Made by a program: the position numbers and the translations under genes | Part shown: positions 43,782-51,981 of the stretch, piece after piece | Layout of the letters: each line of letters starts with the position of its first letter | Numbering within the stretch: position 1 is the stretch's first letter | NCBI GenBank assembly: GCA_028287035.1 | Contig: JAQBQL010000066.1 | Span: forward strand, 1 to 64,000 | DNA from: Labilithrix sp. | GTDB taxonomy: Bacteria; Myxococcota; Polyangia; Polyangiales; Polyangiaceae | Reading direction: 5' to 3' | DNA length: 64,000 nt | Notes under the pieces: generated by a model | What the model saw: the letters and a program-made list of their open reading frames with translations, nothing else | Databases searched by the model: none | What the model was told of the DNA's origin: nothing

Positions 43782-45695
43782 TCAGGCCTTGGGCGGCTCG
43801 GCAGCCGGCGTCGCAGTGACGGGCTCGACGACGCGGATGTGGAGCTCCTTCAGCTGGCTCGCGTCGACGCGGTTGGGCGCGTCGGTCATCTGGTCGGTGC
43901 CCTTCTGCGTCTTCGGGAAGGGGATCACGTCGCGGAGGCTCTGCGCGCCCGAGAGGAGCATCGCGAGGCGGTCCATGCCGACGGCGATGCCGCCGTGCGG
44001 GGGCGCCCCGTACTTGAGCGCGTCGAGCAGGAAGCCGAACTTCTCGCGCGCCTCCTCGTCGGCGATGCCGAGCGCGCGGAACACCTTGGCCTGGATCTCG
44101 GGGTCGTGGAGGCGGATCGAGCCGCCGCCGATCTCGAAGCCGTTCAGCACGAGGTCGTAGCGGTAGCAGAGGACCTTGCCCGGGTCCGTCTCGAGCATGT
44201 CGACGCACTCGTCGTGGGGGCGCGTGAAGGCGTGGTGCGCGGCCACCCACGTCTTCGCGTCGTCGTCGTACTCGAAGAGCGGCGGGTTGATGACCCAGAG
44301 GAACTCGAACGTGCCGCCGTGGCCGCTCTCGGGGATGAGCCCGAGCTTCTTCGCGAGGTGGACGCGCAGGTTGGCCATGACGGTCTGCACGACCGCCTCC
44401 TTGCCGAACTGGAAGAAGAGCAGGTCGCCTTCCTGGGCGCCGGTCGCGGCGTTGACCGCGGTGCGGAGCTCGGGGGTCACGGTCTTGCCGAGCGGGGACT
44501 GCGCCCAGTTGCCGGCGGCGTCGATCTTCGCGCGGGCGAGGCCCTTCGAGCCCATGCCCTTCACGAAGTCCTCGAGCTTGTCGAGCTCGGCGCGCGAGAG
44601 CTTCGCGGCATGCTCGGCGGGGATGCGGAGCGCCTTCACGATCTCGGTCGGGAGATCGCGACGGTATTTTCCGCTCGTGAACTTCTCGGCGATGTCCTTG
44701 AAGAACGGGATGCCGCCGCCGGCGTTCTCGATGACGAGGCCCGTCACGTCCGTGTGGGGGAGGCCGAAGCGCAGGTCCGGCTTGTCGTTGCCGTACCGCT
44801 CCATCGACTCGGCGAAGGGCATCTGGGGGAAGCGGCCGCTCGGGTACTTGTCGTGGAGGTCCATGCCGAGGACCTCCTTCCAGATCTTGAAGACGAGCCC
44901 TTCCATCGTGCGGAAGATGTCGTCCTGGTTCACGAACGACATCTCGACGTCGATCTGCGTGAACTCGGGCTGGCGGTCGACGCGCAGCGCCTCGTCCCGG
45001 AAGCACTTCACGATCTGGAAGTACCGGTCGAAGCCCGCCACCATGTAGAGCTGCTTGAAGAGCTGCGGGCTCTCGGCGAGCGCGTAGAACTTGCCGGCGC
45101 TCATGCGGCTCGGCACGAGGAAGTTACGGGCGCCGCCCGGCGTGTACTTCACCATGAACGGCGTCTCGAGCTCGAGGAAGCCCTGGCCGTCGAAGTAGCC
45201 GCGCACCGTCTGGTTGATGCGGTGGCGGATGCGGAGCGTCTTCTGGAGCGGGGCGCGGCGGAGATCGAGATAGCGGTACTGGAGGCGCTTCTCCTCGCCG
45301 GTGTCGATCTCGTCGGCGATCTCGAAGGGCGGCGTCTCGATCTTGTTGAAGATCGTGAGCTCGAGGGCGCGCACCTCGATCTCGCCGGTGGGGAGCTTCG
45401 GGTTGCTGTTGCCGCCGCGGCCCGCGACGATGCCGCGCACGCCGATGACCCACTCGGTGCGGACCGCCTGGGCGCGCGCGTAGGCGTCCTTCACGTCGGC
45501 GCCGGCGCCCTCCAGCGTGGGGTCGAAGACGATCTGCGTGATGCCGTCGCGATCGCGGAGGTCGAAGAACACGCAGCCGCCGTGATCCCGGTAGCTCGCC
45601 ACCCAGCCGAAGAGGACGACCTCTTTGCCGACGTCGGTCCCGCGCAGGTCCGCGCAGCGATGGGTGCGTTTCAGCTCGTCGATGAACCGTGCCAT
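43782..45695 (-). CDS. aspS: Aspartyl-tRNA synthetase
   Basis: The 637-residue protein has the bacterial AspRS layout: N-terminal anticodon-binding OB fold (VVLFGWVASYRDHGGCVFFD), class II core with QSPQLFKQLYMVAG-like text, motif 2 FRDEALRVDRQPEFTQID, a GAD insertion at about 290-420, and motif 3 GIAVGMDRLAMLLSGAQSLR. It charges tRNA-Asp (or tRNA-Asp and tRNA-Asn in the non-discriminating type, which sequence alone does not settle). The ATG at 45695 fits the conserved N-terminus MARFIDELKRTHRC; a longer frame to 45725 is not needed. Confidence 0.97.
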   Translation of the reverse strand: MARFIDELKRTHRCADLRGTDVGKEVVLFGWVASYRDHGGCVFFDLRDRDGITQIVFDPTLEGAGADVKDAYARAQAVRTEWVIGVRGIVAGRGGNSNPKLPTGEIEVRALELTIFNKIETPPFEIADEIDTGEEKRLQYRYLDLRRAPLQKTLRIRHRINQTVRGYFDGQGFLELETPFMVKYTPGGARNFLVPSRMSAGKFYALAESPQLFKQLYMVAGFDRYFQIVKCFRDEALRVDRQPEFTQIDVEMSFVNQDDIFRTMEGLVFKIWKEVLGMDLHDKYPSGRFPQMPFAESMERYGNDKPDLRFGLPHTDVTGLVIENAGGGIPFFKDIAEKFTSGKYRRDLPTEIVKALRIPAEHAAKLSRAELDKLEDFVKGMGSKGLARAKIDAAGNWAQSPLGKTVTPELRTAVNAATGAQEGDLLFFQFGKEAVVQTVMANLRVHLAKKLGLIPESGHGGTFEFLWVINPPLFEYDDDAKTWVAAHHAFTRPHDECVDMLETDPGKVLCYRYDLVLNGFEIGGGSIRLHDPEIQAKVFRALGIADEEAREKFGFLLDALKYGAPPHGGIAVGMDRLAMLLSGAQSLRDVIPFPKTQKGTDQMTDAPNRVDASQLKELHIRVVEPVTATPAAEPPKA

Positions 45696-45771
45696 GGCGC
45701 GGGGATATAGCACGCCCGGCTCCACGGAAACTTTCCGCGGCGAGGCTGCCTAAGTAAGGTCGGAGGCCTCC

Positions 45772-47592
45772 GTGAAGCGCGCCGAGCCCCACGCCCCAGC
45801 GCCCCCGCCGTGGACGCGACTCGACGATGCGCTGCGGGCCCTCTGCGCCCTCCTGCCGGCGACGCTCGCGGCGTCGGGGGCGGCGTCGGCGGCGCCTGCC
45901 TCCCATGACGAAGGCGTCGTGCGCTCGGTGGGGCTCGGGTTCACGGGGCTCTTCCGCGGGCTCGACGCGCTCGCCTCCGGCTTGCCGATGCTCGTCCCGG
46001 TGGGGTCACGTGCGCTGCGGGCGGGCCTCGCGTCGGCGCTGGTGGTCGGAGTGGTGGGCGCGGTGGCGTACGGGGCGGCGCGGGCGCTCCTCGCGGCCGT
46101 GCCACGGTCGGCGAGCGCCCCGCGTCTCGCCTCGGTGGTCGCAGCGCTGAGCGTGCTCTCGGCGCTGCTCGGGCCGCTCTGGCAGTCCGAGGCGAGCGCG
46201 CCGGCCGGCAGCGTGACCGGCGCAGCCCTCGTGGTGGCGGCGGTCGCGATCGGGCAGCGCGCGCATGCGGCGCGCGACGTTCGCGGGCTGCCGGGTCTGG
46301 CGCTGTGCCTCGGCCTCGCGGCGTCGTACGAGCCGCTCGTCCTGCTCGCCACGTTCCTCGCGGCGGCGCCGTGGCTCTTCGGGCTCGTGCGACTGCCCGG
46401 CGCGAAGGGCGTGACGGTCGATGCCGCGCTCGCGTTCCTGCTCGGTCTCGCGCCGCTCGGCGTCGCGGCGGCGCTGCTCCGGCGGCCGCCCGAGATCGCG
46501 GTGGCCGGCGCGCGGCTCCTGGCGTCGCCCCTCGGGGAGCAGGCGGGCGCACGCGTGGCGCCCGGGCCGTGGGCGCTCTCCGAGCTCGGCACGGTCCTCC
46601 TGGTCCTCGCCGCCGCAGGCGCGGTGCTGGCGGCGGTCCGGTCGGGCGAGCGGGCGCGGCTCTTCCTCGCGTCGCTATGCGGGGTGATGGTCGCCGGCGC
46701 GGCGTCGCTGCTCCTCGGCGCGCCGAGCAGTCAGGGGCACGTGACGGGCGCGCTCCTCGCCGCGACGCTGGCCGCGTACGTGATGGCGGGCGTCGCGCTG
46801 GCCGCCGCGGTGGTCGCGATCCGCGCCGTGAAGGTGCCGTTCGCGCATGCGAGCGCGGCGCTCGTCGTGGTGCTCGAGCTCGTGCTGCCGGTGCGTGCCG
46901 CCGACGAGACCGCGGCGCGTCGCGAGGAGCGCGCGACCGGAGGCACGCTCGTCTGGAACGAGGTCGCGTGGGGCGCAGCCCCGGCCGCGGCGGTGCTCGT
47001 CGTGGCGCGTCCCGGGTCGATGCGCCGGATCGATGCCGCGCGCGCCACCGGCGATCTGCGTGCGGATCTGCTGGTCGTCCCGACGTTCGCGCTGCCCTCG
47101 CGCGTCACCGATCGCGCGCTCGCCGCGGAGCCGAAGCTCGCCCCGCTGTACCGCGACGTGACGCTCGGCAATCCGCCGGAGGAGCTGTCCCTCGCCCAGC
47201 TCGCCTCGCAGCGCCCGGTGCTCGCGGAGTTCGAGCCGACGTGGGACCGCAACCTGGCACGCCACTTCGTACCGGTCGGCCTCACGTCGCGCTTCGAGCC
47301 CGAACCGCGCGGCTCGAGCGACCGGAAACGCGCGCTCGATGCCTTTGCGCCGAGCAAGGACCGCCTGGCCCGCGTCGCGACCCCGAAGCGCGACCCGGAG
47401 CTCGCGTTCGCCACCGCCCGCCTCCTGCGCGGCCGTGCCGTCACCATCGCAGCGAGCGGCGAGCGCGAGATCCTGGCGCGCGCCCTCGACGATCTCCGCC
47501 CCTTCGCCCCCGACGACGAGGTCGCCAACGCCCTCGTCCGCCGCACGGTGACGAGCCGCGGCGCGATCGAGGTGAAGGACCTCCGCCCGTAG
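45772..47592 (+). CDS. Multi-spanning membrane protein, possibly DUF2723-like
   Basis: The 606-residue protein starts at GTG 45772. About ten membrane segments occupy residues 20-365. The first region (GLFRGLDALASGLPMLVPVG, SRALRAGLASALVV) recalls DUF2723/TMEM260-type glycosyltransferase-like proteins, but the acidic catalytic loop is not clear (SHDEGVVRSVGLGFTG). The C-terminal 230 residues are soluble and of unknown fold. It is followed by the repeat array, so its own terminator may lie among those hairpins. Confidence 0.65.
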   Translation: MKRAEPHAPAPPPWTRLDDALRALCALLPATLAASGAASAAPASHDEGVVRSVGLGFTGLFRGLDALASGLPMLVPVGSRALRAGLASALVVGVVGAVAYGAARALLAAVPRSASAPRLASVVAALSVLSALLGPLWQSEASAPAGSVTGAALVVAAVAIGQRAHAARDVRGLPGLALCLGLAASYEPLVLLATFLAAAPWLFGLVRLPGAKGVTVDAALAFLLGLAPLGVAAALLRRPPEIAVAGARLLASPLGEQAGARVAPGPWALSELGTVLLVLAAAGAVLAAVRSGERARLFLASLCGVMVAGAASLLLGAPSSQGHVTGALLAATLAAYVMAGVALAAAVVAIRAVKVPFAHASAALVVVLELVLPVRAADETAARREERATGGTLVWNEVAWGAAPAAAVLVVARPGSMRRIDAARATGDLRADLLVVPTFALPSRVTDRALAAEPKLAPLYRDVTLGNPPEELSLAQLASQRPVLAEFEPTWDRNLARHFVPVGLTSRFEPEPRGSSDRKRALDAFAPSKDRLARVATPKRDPELAFATARLLRGRAVTIAASGEREILARALDDLRPFAPDDEVANALVRRTVTSRGAIEVKDLRP

Positions 47593-47604
47593 CCTGGACT
47601 GCCG

Positions 47605-47903
47605 GACTGCCGTATCGGAGGTGCGTAGCGCCGCACGTCCGTATCGGAACTGCGAGCCGTGACTTCCGTATCGGCAGTGCGAGCCGCACCGCTTCGCAGC
47701 GGAGCTCCGAGCGGTGCAACTTCCGTATCGGCAGTGCGAGCCGCACCGCTTCGCAGCGGAGCTCGGAGTCGGTACTTCCGTATGGGAAGTGCGGGGCGCG
47801 ACTTCGCAACGGAGCTCTGAGCGCTGGGACTGCCGTACCGGCAGCGCGAGTCGCAACTTCCGTATCGGAAGTACCTGCGTGCCGGGACCGCCGTATCGGC
47901 AGT
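47605..47903. repeat. Array of eight CCGTATCGG-centred palindromes
   Basis: The core CCGTATCGG (with variants CCGTATGGG and CCGTACCGG) occurs at 47610, 47639, 47666, 47723, 47778, 47833, 47860 and 47891. Most copies extend to ACTTCCGTATCGGAAGT, a 7-bp stem with a 3-nt loop (perfect at about 47857-47873), or to versions with CTGCC/GGCAG. Spacing clusters at 27-31 and 55-57 bp. Three units starting at 47662, 47719 and 47774 are tandem copies of 55-57 bp that also contain a second hairpin, CCGCT-TCGC-AGCGG. No gene is seen in the array. Confidence 0.87.
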
Positions 47904-47938
47904 CCTGCCGCCCATCGGCGACCCCCCGCCAGCGAGTC

Positions 47939-48137
47939 ACCTGCCGCTGCCGTCTCCCCAATCCAAAAAAATCAGTCGTAGAGCCTGTGGAAAGGGTGGG
48001 CAGCGGAAGCAGCGACGGGGGGCAGAGGGGGCAACTGCCCGCGCGACCTTTCAGTCTCGCGAAAACCCCCGCAGGGCAGTTGTCCCCGCGGTCCCCCGGC
48101 GCGCCGCTGTCCACGCTTTCCACACGCTGCAAAGCCC
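47939..48137 (+). repeat. Left ~199-bp inverted repeat flanking the HNH gene
   Basis: This segment matches the reverse complement of 49391-49581 at roughly 90% by eye (about 18 differences plus small gaps). Within it, TGTGGAAAGGGTGGGCAGCG at 47986 and the module to GGGGCAACTGCCC (ending 48040) are repeated in inverse at 48074-48124, so the segment can fold into a large hairpin with a loop of about 33 nt. A stretch of seven A residues (47965-47971) lies near its outer side. Confidence 0.9.
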
Positions 48138-48205
48138 GATGCGAATATCATAAATATACGGTATCCACATATGGCATTAGCCAGCTCGCGAACTACGTTA
48201 TCGAG
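48138..48205 (+). promoter_or_regulatory. AT-rich leader of the HNH gene
   Basis: Between the left repeat and the HNH start lies a short AT-rich pocket (AATATCATAAATATACGG at about 48144-48161) that contrasts sharply with the GC-rich genome. It is a probable promoter or leader for the nuclease gene, although no single -35/-10 pair stands out. Confidence 0.4.
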
Positions 48206-49366
48206 ATGCAGCCCGACCAGGACGGAGCCCTCACCGCCTACGCCGACGACCAGCTCCTCGCCGCGCTCCAAGCGCTGCGGTCCGCCAAGCGCCGCATCGA
48301 CGCGCGGATGCTCAGGATGCTCGTCGAAGTCGAGGACCGCCGGCTCGAGCTGCGTTCGGCGTACACATCCATCTACGACTTTTGCAGGCGTTTTCTCCTG
48401 ATGAGCGAGTCGGGCGCCTTCCGGCGATCGGTGGCAGTCAAGATGGTCCGCCGCCATCCGGCGCTGCTCGACCACCTCGCCGAGGGCCATCTCACGCTTT
48501 CGAGCATGGTGATGCTGGACGGACTCCTGACGAACGAGAACGCCGCTTCGCTGGTCGCGTCGATTGCGGGAAAGACCTCCAGCGAGGCGAAGGCGATCCT
48601 CGTCGACCGAGCGCCCCGCCCAGACGTGCCGACGCGCCTCGAGCGCGTCGTCGAGCAGGCGTCTCTCCTCGTGAACGCGCCTGTCGCGGAGCCGTCGCGC
48701 GCACGTGTCGAGCCGCTCGGCGAGGCACGCTATGCGCTGCAGATGACCGTCAGCGAGAGGCTGCACGAGAAGCTGGAGAGGGCGCGCGACCTCCTGAGCC
48801 ATCGGCAGCCCGATCGCGATCTCGGCGTCATGATGGAGGCGGCCGTCGATCTCCTGCTCGCGAAGCTCGAAAAGGAGCGCCTCGGGAAGGCCGAGCGTCC
48901 GCGCGCGACGCCCGAGACCGCCACGGCGAAGGGCGGCGTCTCACGCGCGGCGGTTCGCACGGTGTTCGGGCGCGACGGACAGCGATGCGGATTTTATGAC
49001 GAGAATGGCCGCCGCTGCCCGTCGAGGCACATGCTGGAGCTGGATCATCTTCAGGCGCGTGCGCTGGGTGGCACCGACGATCCGGACAATCTCGCGGTGC
49101 GATGTCGCGCGCACAACCGATTGCACGCCGAGCAGGACTTCGGACGCGCCCATGTCGAGGCGAAGATTGCCGCGCGCCGCGCGAGCACTCCGCCGCTCCT
49201 CGAACGGACGCGCGAGACGCTGCGCGGGGCGCTCGTGGGGCTCGGTTTCAAGACGAACGAGGCGGCGCGCGCCGTCGCGACCGTGACGTCTACTTCGGAG
49301 TTTGGCGAAGAACCGCGTTTGCCGGAGCTGCTCCGCGACGCGCTTCGGGTGCTCGCGCCCGCGTGA
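48206..49366 (+). CDS. HNH endonuclease inside an inverted-repeat element
   Basis: The 386-residue protein belongs to the large HNH family common in myxobacteria. The helical N-terminal region has LLAALQALRSAKRRIDARML, YTSIYDFCRRFLLMSESGAF and AEGHLTLSSMVMLDGLLTNE. A linker follows, with ALQMTVSERLHEKLERARDL. The C-terminal HNH domain has MLELDHLQARALGGTDDPDN with Asp280/His281, Asn295 and CRAHNRLHAEQDFGRAH with His303/Asn304. GC content is lower than that of its neighbours. The ATG at 48206 is the first plausible start after the AT-rich pocket; the frame runs further upstream through the repeat but has no coding character there. No RuvC domain is present, so it is not IscB. Confidence 0.88.
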   Translation: MQPDQDGALTAYADDQLLAALQALRSAKRRIDARMLRMLVEVEDRRLELRSAYTSIYDFCRRFLLMSESGAFRRSVAVKMVRRHPALLDHLAEGHLTLSSMVMLDGLLTNENAASLVASIAGKTSSEAKAILVDRAPRPDVPTRLERVVEQASLLVNAPVAEPSRARVEPLGEARYALQMTVSERLHEKLERARDLLSHRQPDRDLGVMMEAAVDLLLAKLEKERLGKAERPRATPETATAKGGVSRAAVRTVFGRDGQRCGFYDENGRRCPSRHMLELDHLQARALGGTDDPDNLAVRCRAHNRLHAEQDFGRAHVEAKIAARRASTPPLLERTRETLRGALVGLGFKTNEAARAVATVTSTSEFGEEPRLPELLRDALRVLAPA

Positions 49367-49390
49367 GCGCGCGGCGCGGGAGGGCGCCTT

Positions 49391-49581
49391 GGGCTTGCAG
49401 CCCGTGGAAAGCGTGGACAGCGGCGCGCCGGGGGACAGCGGGGACAACTGCCCTGCCAGCTCGTTGCGAGACTGAAAGGTCACGCGGGCAGTTGACCTCG
49501 CTGCCCCCCGTCGCTGCTTCCGCTGCCCACCCTTCCCACAGGCTCTACGACTGATTTTTTGGGATTGGCGAGACGGCAGGT
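49391..49581 (-). repeat. Right ~191-bp inverted repeat flanking the HNH gene
   Basis: This is the reverse complement of the left repeat (47939-48137), about 90% identical by eye. The differences cluster in the central loop (around 49455-49465) and near the middle. Its internal modules at 49404-49454 and 49486-49540 are inverted relative to each other, so it too can form a hairpin. It starts 25 nt after the HNH stop. A run of T residues (49555-49560) marks the outer side and could act as a terminator tail. Confidence 0.9.
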
Positions 49582-49619
49582 TGATAGAGCTCGAGGGGCG
49601 CTGCCGCCGACGCCGCGTG

Positions 49620-49636
49620 ACTTCCTAATCGGCAGT
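49620..49636. repeat. Isolated variant of the CCGTATCGG palindrome
   Basis: ACTTCCTAATCGGCAGT resembles the array palindromes left of the element. It lies about 38 bp outside the right inverted repeat, while the last array copy lies about 36 bp outside the left one. It sits just before the end of the next gene. Confidence 0.6.
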
Positions 49637-49643
49637 CGCCCGA

Positions 49644-50417
49644 CTAGAACGCGACCGCCGGCTCCGACAGGTTGGCGACACCCCGGAAGTGCTTGTGGAT
49701 GAACAGGAAGCCGCCGCGGCCGTCGAACGACACGCGGGACGGCGCGCGGCCGAGCGGCGAGGCCAGGCCGAACACGATGGTGATGTCCACGTGGTCGACG
49801 AACGTTGGATTCTTGCTGAGCGAGAAGCCCATCGACAGGAGCTCGCCCTCCTTCTCGTCGATCCACGCCGAGCCCTTGAACGCGTTCTCCGCCGGGACCT
49901 TGGGAACGAAGGCGACCCGCACCCGCCCGTGCTCGGCGTCGCGCTCGGCCACCGTGAAGACGTACCGATCGCGCTCGGTCGGGAGGAAGGGAAGGTGCAG
50001 ATCCTTCTTCCGCGCCTCCTCCTGCTCGGACCGGTCCTTGAGGCGCTTCGCGCGGCGCTCGGTCGCGCGCTGCTGGGCCTCCGCGGTCTTGTCCTTGCCG
50101 TTCTCCGTGTAGTGGATGACGTTCGTGATGCGGTCCATCGGCGCGGGCGTCGGGATGGACCGGACCAGGATCTCCTTGGCGTCGGAGACCGACCCGTCGC
50201 CGTCGACCTGCTCGACCTTCCCGGCCATCGTGAAGGCCCCGCGGCGCTTCATGTCCTCGAACCGCTGCGCGTGCTGGCCCGCCGCGAGCATCAGCGTCTC
50301 GGGCACTGCCACCGCGGGATCGACCGCGAGGTCGGCGCGAGCGGGTGCCTCGAGCGCAGGCAGCGCCCCGGCCGTGATGAGACCGACCAGCACGAAGAGA
50401 AGGGTGCCCCGCCGCAT
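49644..50417 (-). CDS. Secreted protein, possibly LolA-like fold
   Basis: The 257-residue product has a signal peptide (LLFVLVGLITAGALPALEAP). Beta-rich text follows (GRVRVAFVPKVPAENAFKGS, AWIDEKEGELLSMGFSLSKN, DHVDITIVFGLASPLG), separated by a highly charged helical segment (QQRATERRAKRLKDRSEQEE). The AWIDEKEGELLS pattern recalls LolA/LolB-type lipoprotein-binding folds, but this is a weak match. It ends 62 nt from the right repeat of the HNH element and is divergent from the glutamine-synthetase-like gene. Confidence 0.65.
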   Translation of the reverse strand: MRRGTLLFVLVGLITAGALPALEAPARADLAVDPAVAVPETLMLAAGQHAQRFEDMKRRGAFTMAGKVEQVDGDGSVSDAKEILVRSIPTPAPMDRITNVIHYTENGKDKTAEAQQRATERRAKRLKDRSEQEEARKKDLHLPFLPTERDRYVFTVAERDAEHGRVRVAFVPKVPAENAFKGSAWIDEKEGELLSMGFSLSKNPTFVDHVDITIVFGLASPLGRAPSRVSFDGRGGFLFIHKHFRGVANLSEPAVAF

Positions 50418-50551
50418 CCAGGAAGCCTGGCCCCGCGCGCCACCCCGGGCAAGGCGGACGTTGCGTCGCGGCGCCGATGGGACGCGTGCTGCACCGCGCC
50501 GCGGCCGGACGGCGGCGGTGGACGCGACGTCCCTCGTGGTACCTTCGCGGC

Positions 50552-51940
50552 ATGGACGCAGCGGCGCTGAAGGCGAGATTCGAGGAGCAGCAGGCCAGGA
50601 CCGGGCGGCGGATCACGAACGTGAAGGTCGGCGGCTTCGACATCGACGGCGTGCTGCGCGGCAAGCTCGTCTCGCTCGACAAGTTCTGGGGGATGGTCGA
50701 GTCGGGCTTCGGCTTCTGCGACGTCGTCTTCGGCTGGGACATCACCGACGTCCTCTACGACAACGCGAAGGTCACCGGCTGGGACACGGGCTATCCCGAT
50801 GCGCACGCGGTGGTCGACACGACGACCCTGCGCTTCCCGCCCGGCGAGCCTGACACGGCGGCGTTCATCGTCGACTTCACGAGCGCCGACGGCTCGGAGC
50901 ACCCGGCGTGCCCGCGCTCGCTGCTGAAGCGCGTGCTCGCGCGCGCCGAGGACCAGGGCTTCACCGCCTCCTTCGGCTCCGAGTTCGAGTTCTGGGTCTT
51001 CAAGGAGACGCCCGAGACGCTGCACGAGAAGGGGTTCCGCAACCTGAAGCCCCTCAGCCCCGGCATGTTCGGCTACTCGTGGCTCCGCGAAGACCAGCAC
51101 CGCGACTTCGTCCACGCGATCCTCGACGAGATGACCGCGATGGACATCGAGATCGAGGCGCTCCACACGGAGACGGGCCCCGGCGTCTACGAGGTCGCGC
51201 TGCGCTACGACGAGGCGCTGCGCGCCGCCGACAAGGCCGCCCTCTTCAAGACGCACATGAAGGCGCTCGCCTCGCGTCACGGCCTCGCCGTCACCTTCAT
51301 GGCGAAGTGGAACGCCGACCTCCCGGGCTCGAGCGGTCACCTCCACCAGTCGCTCTGGACGATCCCGAAGGGCGACAAGGACAAGAAGACGAACGCCTTC
51401 TACGACCCCGCCGGCGAGTTCAAGCTCTCGGCGACCGCGAAGAGCTACCTCGCCGGACAGATCGCGCTGATGCCCGAGCTGACCGCCCTCTACGCGCCCA
51501 CCATCAACAGCTACAAGCGGTACGTGCCGGGCGTCTGGGCGCCGATGACCGCCGCGTGGGGCCCGGAGAACCGGACCTGCGCGATCCGCGCGATCGAGGG
51601 CGGGGCGAGCGCGACGCGCCTCGAGTACCGCCAGACCGCCGCCGACATCAACCCGTTCGTCGCCATCGCGACCTGCCTCGCCGCGGGGCTCCACGGCATC
51701 GAGAAGAAGCTCGACGCGCCCCCCGCCGGCAAGGGCGACACCTCGGTCGGCAAGGAGCACGCGTCCCTCCCGCGCACCCTCAAGGAGGCGACCGAGTGGC
51801 TCAAGGCCAGCAAGGGCGCCCGCGAGATCCTCGGCGACGCGTTCGTCGATCACTACGTGATCACTCGGGAGTGGGAGGTCCGGCAGTACGAGCGGATCGT
51901 CACCGAGTGGGAGCTGAAGCGGTATTTCGAGTCGATCTGA
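50552..51940 (+). CDS. Glutamine synthetase family protein
   Basis: This 462-residue protein has the type I GS fold. The N-terminal beta-grasp text is VGGFDIDGVLRGKLVSLDKF, the catalytic core has FGSEFEFWVF, HTETGPGVYEVALRYDEAL, MAKWNADLPGSSGHLHQSLW and PENRTCAIRAIEGGASATRL. It lacks a recognisable adenylylation motif. The length and sequence resemble gamma-glutamyl-amine ligases (PuuA-like) more than housekeeping GlnA. An iron alcohol dehydrogenase gene follows 41 nt later, consistent with an amine or aldehyde pathway, which is inference. Confidence 0.88.
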   Translation: MDAAALKARFEEQQARTGRRITNVKVGGFDIDGVLRGKLVSLDKFWGMVESGFGFCDVVFGWDITDVLYDNAKVTGWDTGYPDAHAVVDTTTLRFPPGEPDTAAFIVDFTSADGSEHPACPRSLLKRVLARAEDQGFTASFGSEFEFWVFKETPETLHEKGFRNLKPLSPGMFGYSWLREDQHRDFVHAILDEMTAMDIEIEALHTETGPGVYEVALRYDEALRAADKAALFKTHMKALASRHGLAVTFMAKWNADLPGSSGHLHQSLWTIPKGDKDKKTNAFYDPAGEFKLSATAKSYLAGQIALMPELTALYAPTINSYKRYVPGVWAPMTAAWGPENRTCAIRAIEGGASATRLEYRQTAADINPFVAIATCLAAGLHGIEKKLDAPPAGKGDTSVGKEHASLPRTLKEATEWLKASKGAREILGDAFVDHYVITREWEVRQYERIVTEWELKRYFESI

Positions 51941-51981
51941 CCGCCCGGTGCGGGAATTGTTCTAGGCTTGCCGGTGCCCAC

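Noticed and set aside
47605..47903. Possible CRISPR array or tRNA-like hairpin cluster
   Set aside because: Units are palindromic with repeated intervals rather than unique spacers; no tRNA arms can be drawn.
47980..48130. DnaA-box-like CTGTGGAAAG/CTTTCCACA inside the repeats, suggesting an origin
   Set aside because: They differ from TTATCCACA by two or more bases, and no dnaA, dnaN or AT-rich unwinding region lies nearby.
48206..49366. IscB-like RNA-guided nuclease
   Set aside because: Only an HNH domain is present, with no split RuvC or bridge helix; the N-terminal helical part matches the stand-alone HNH family.
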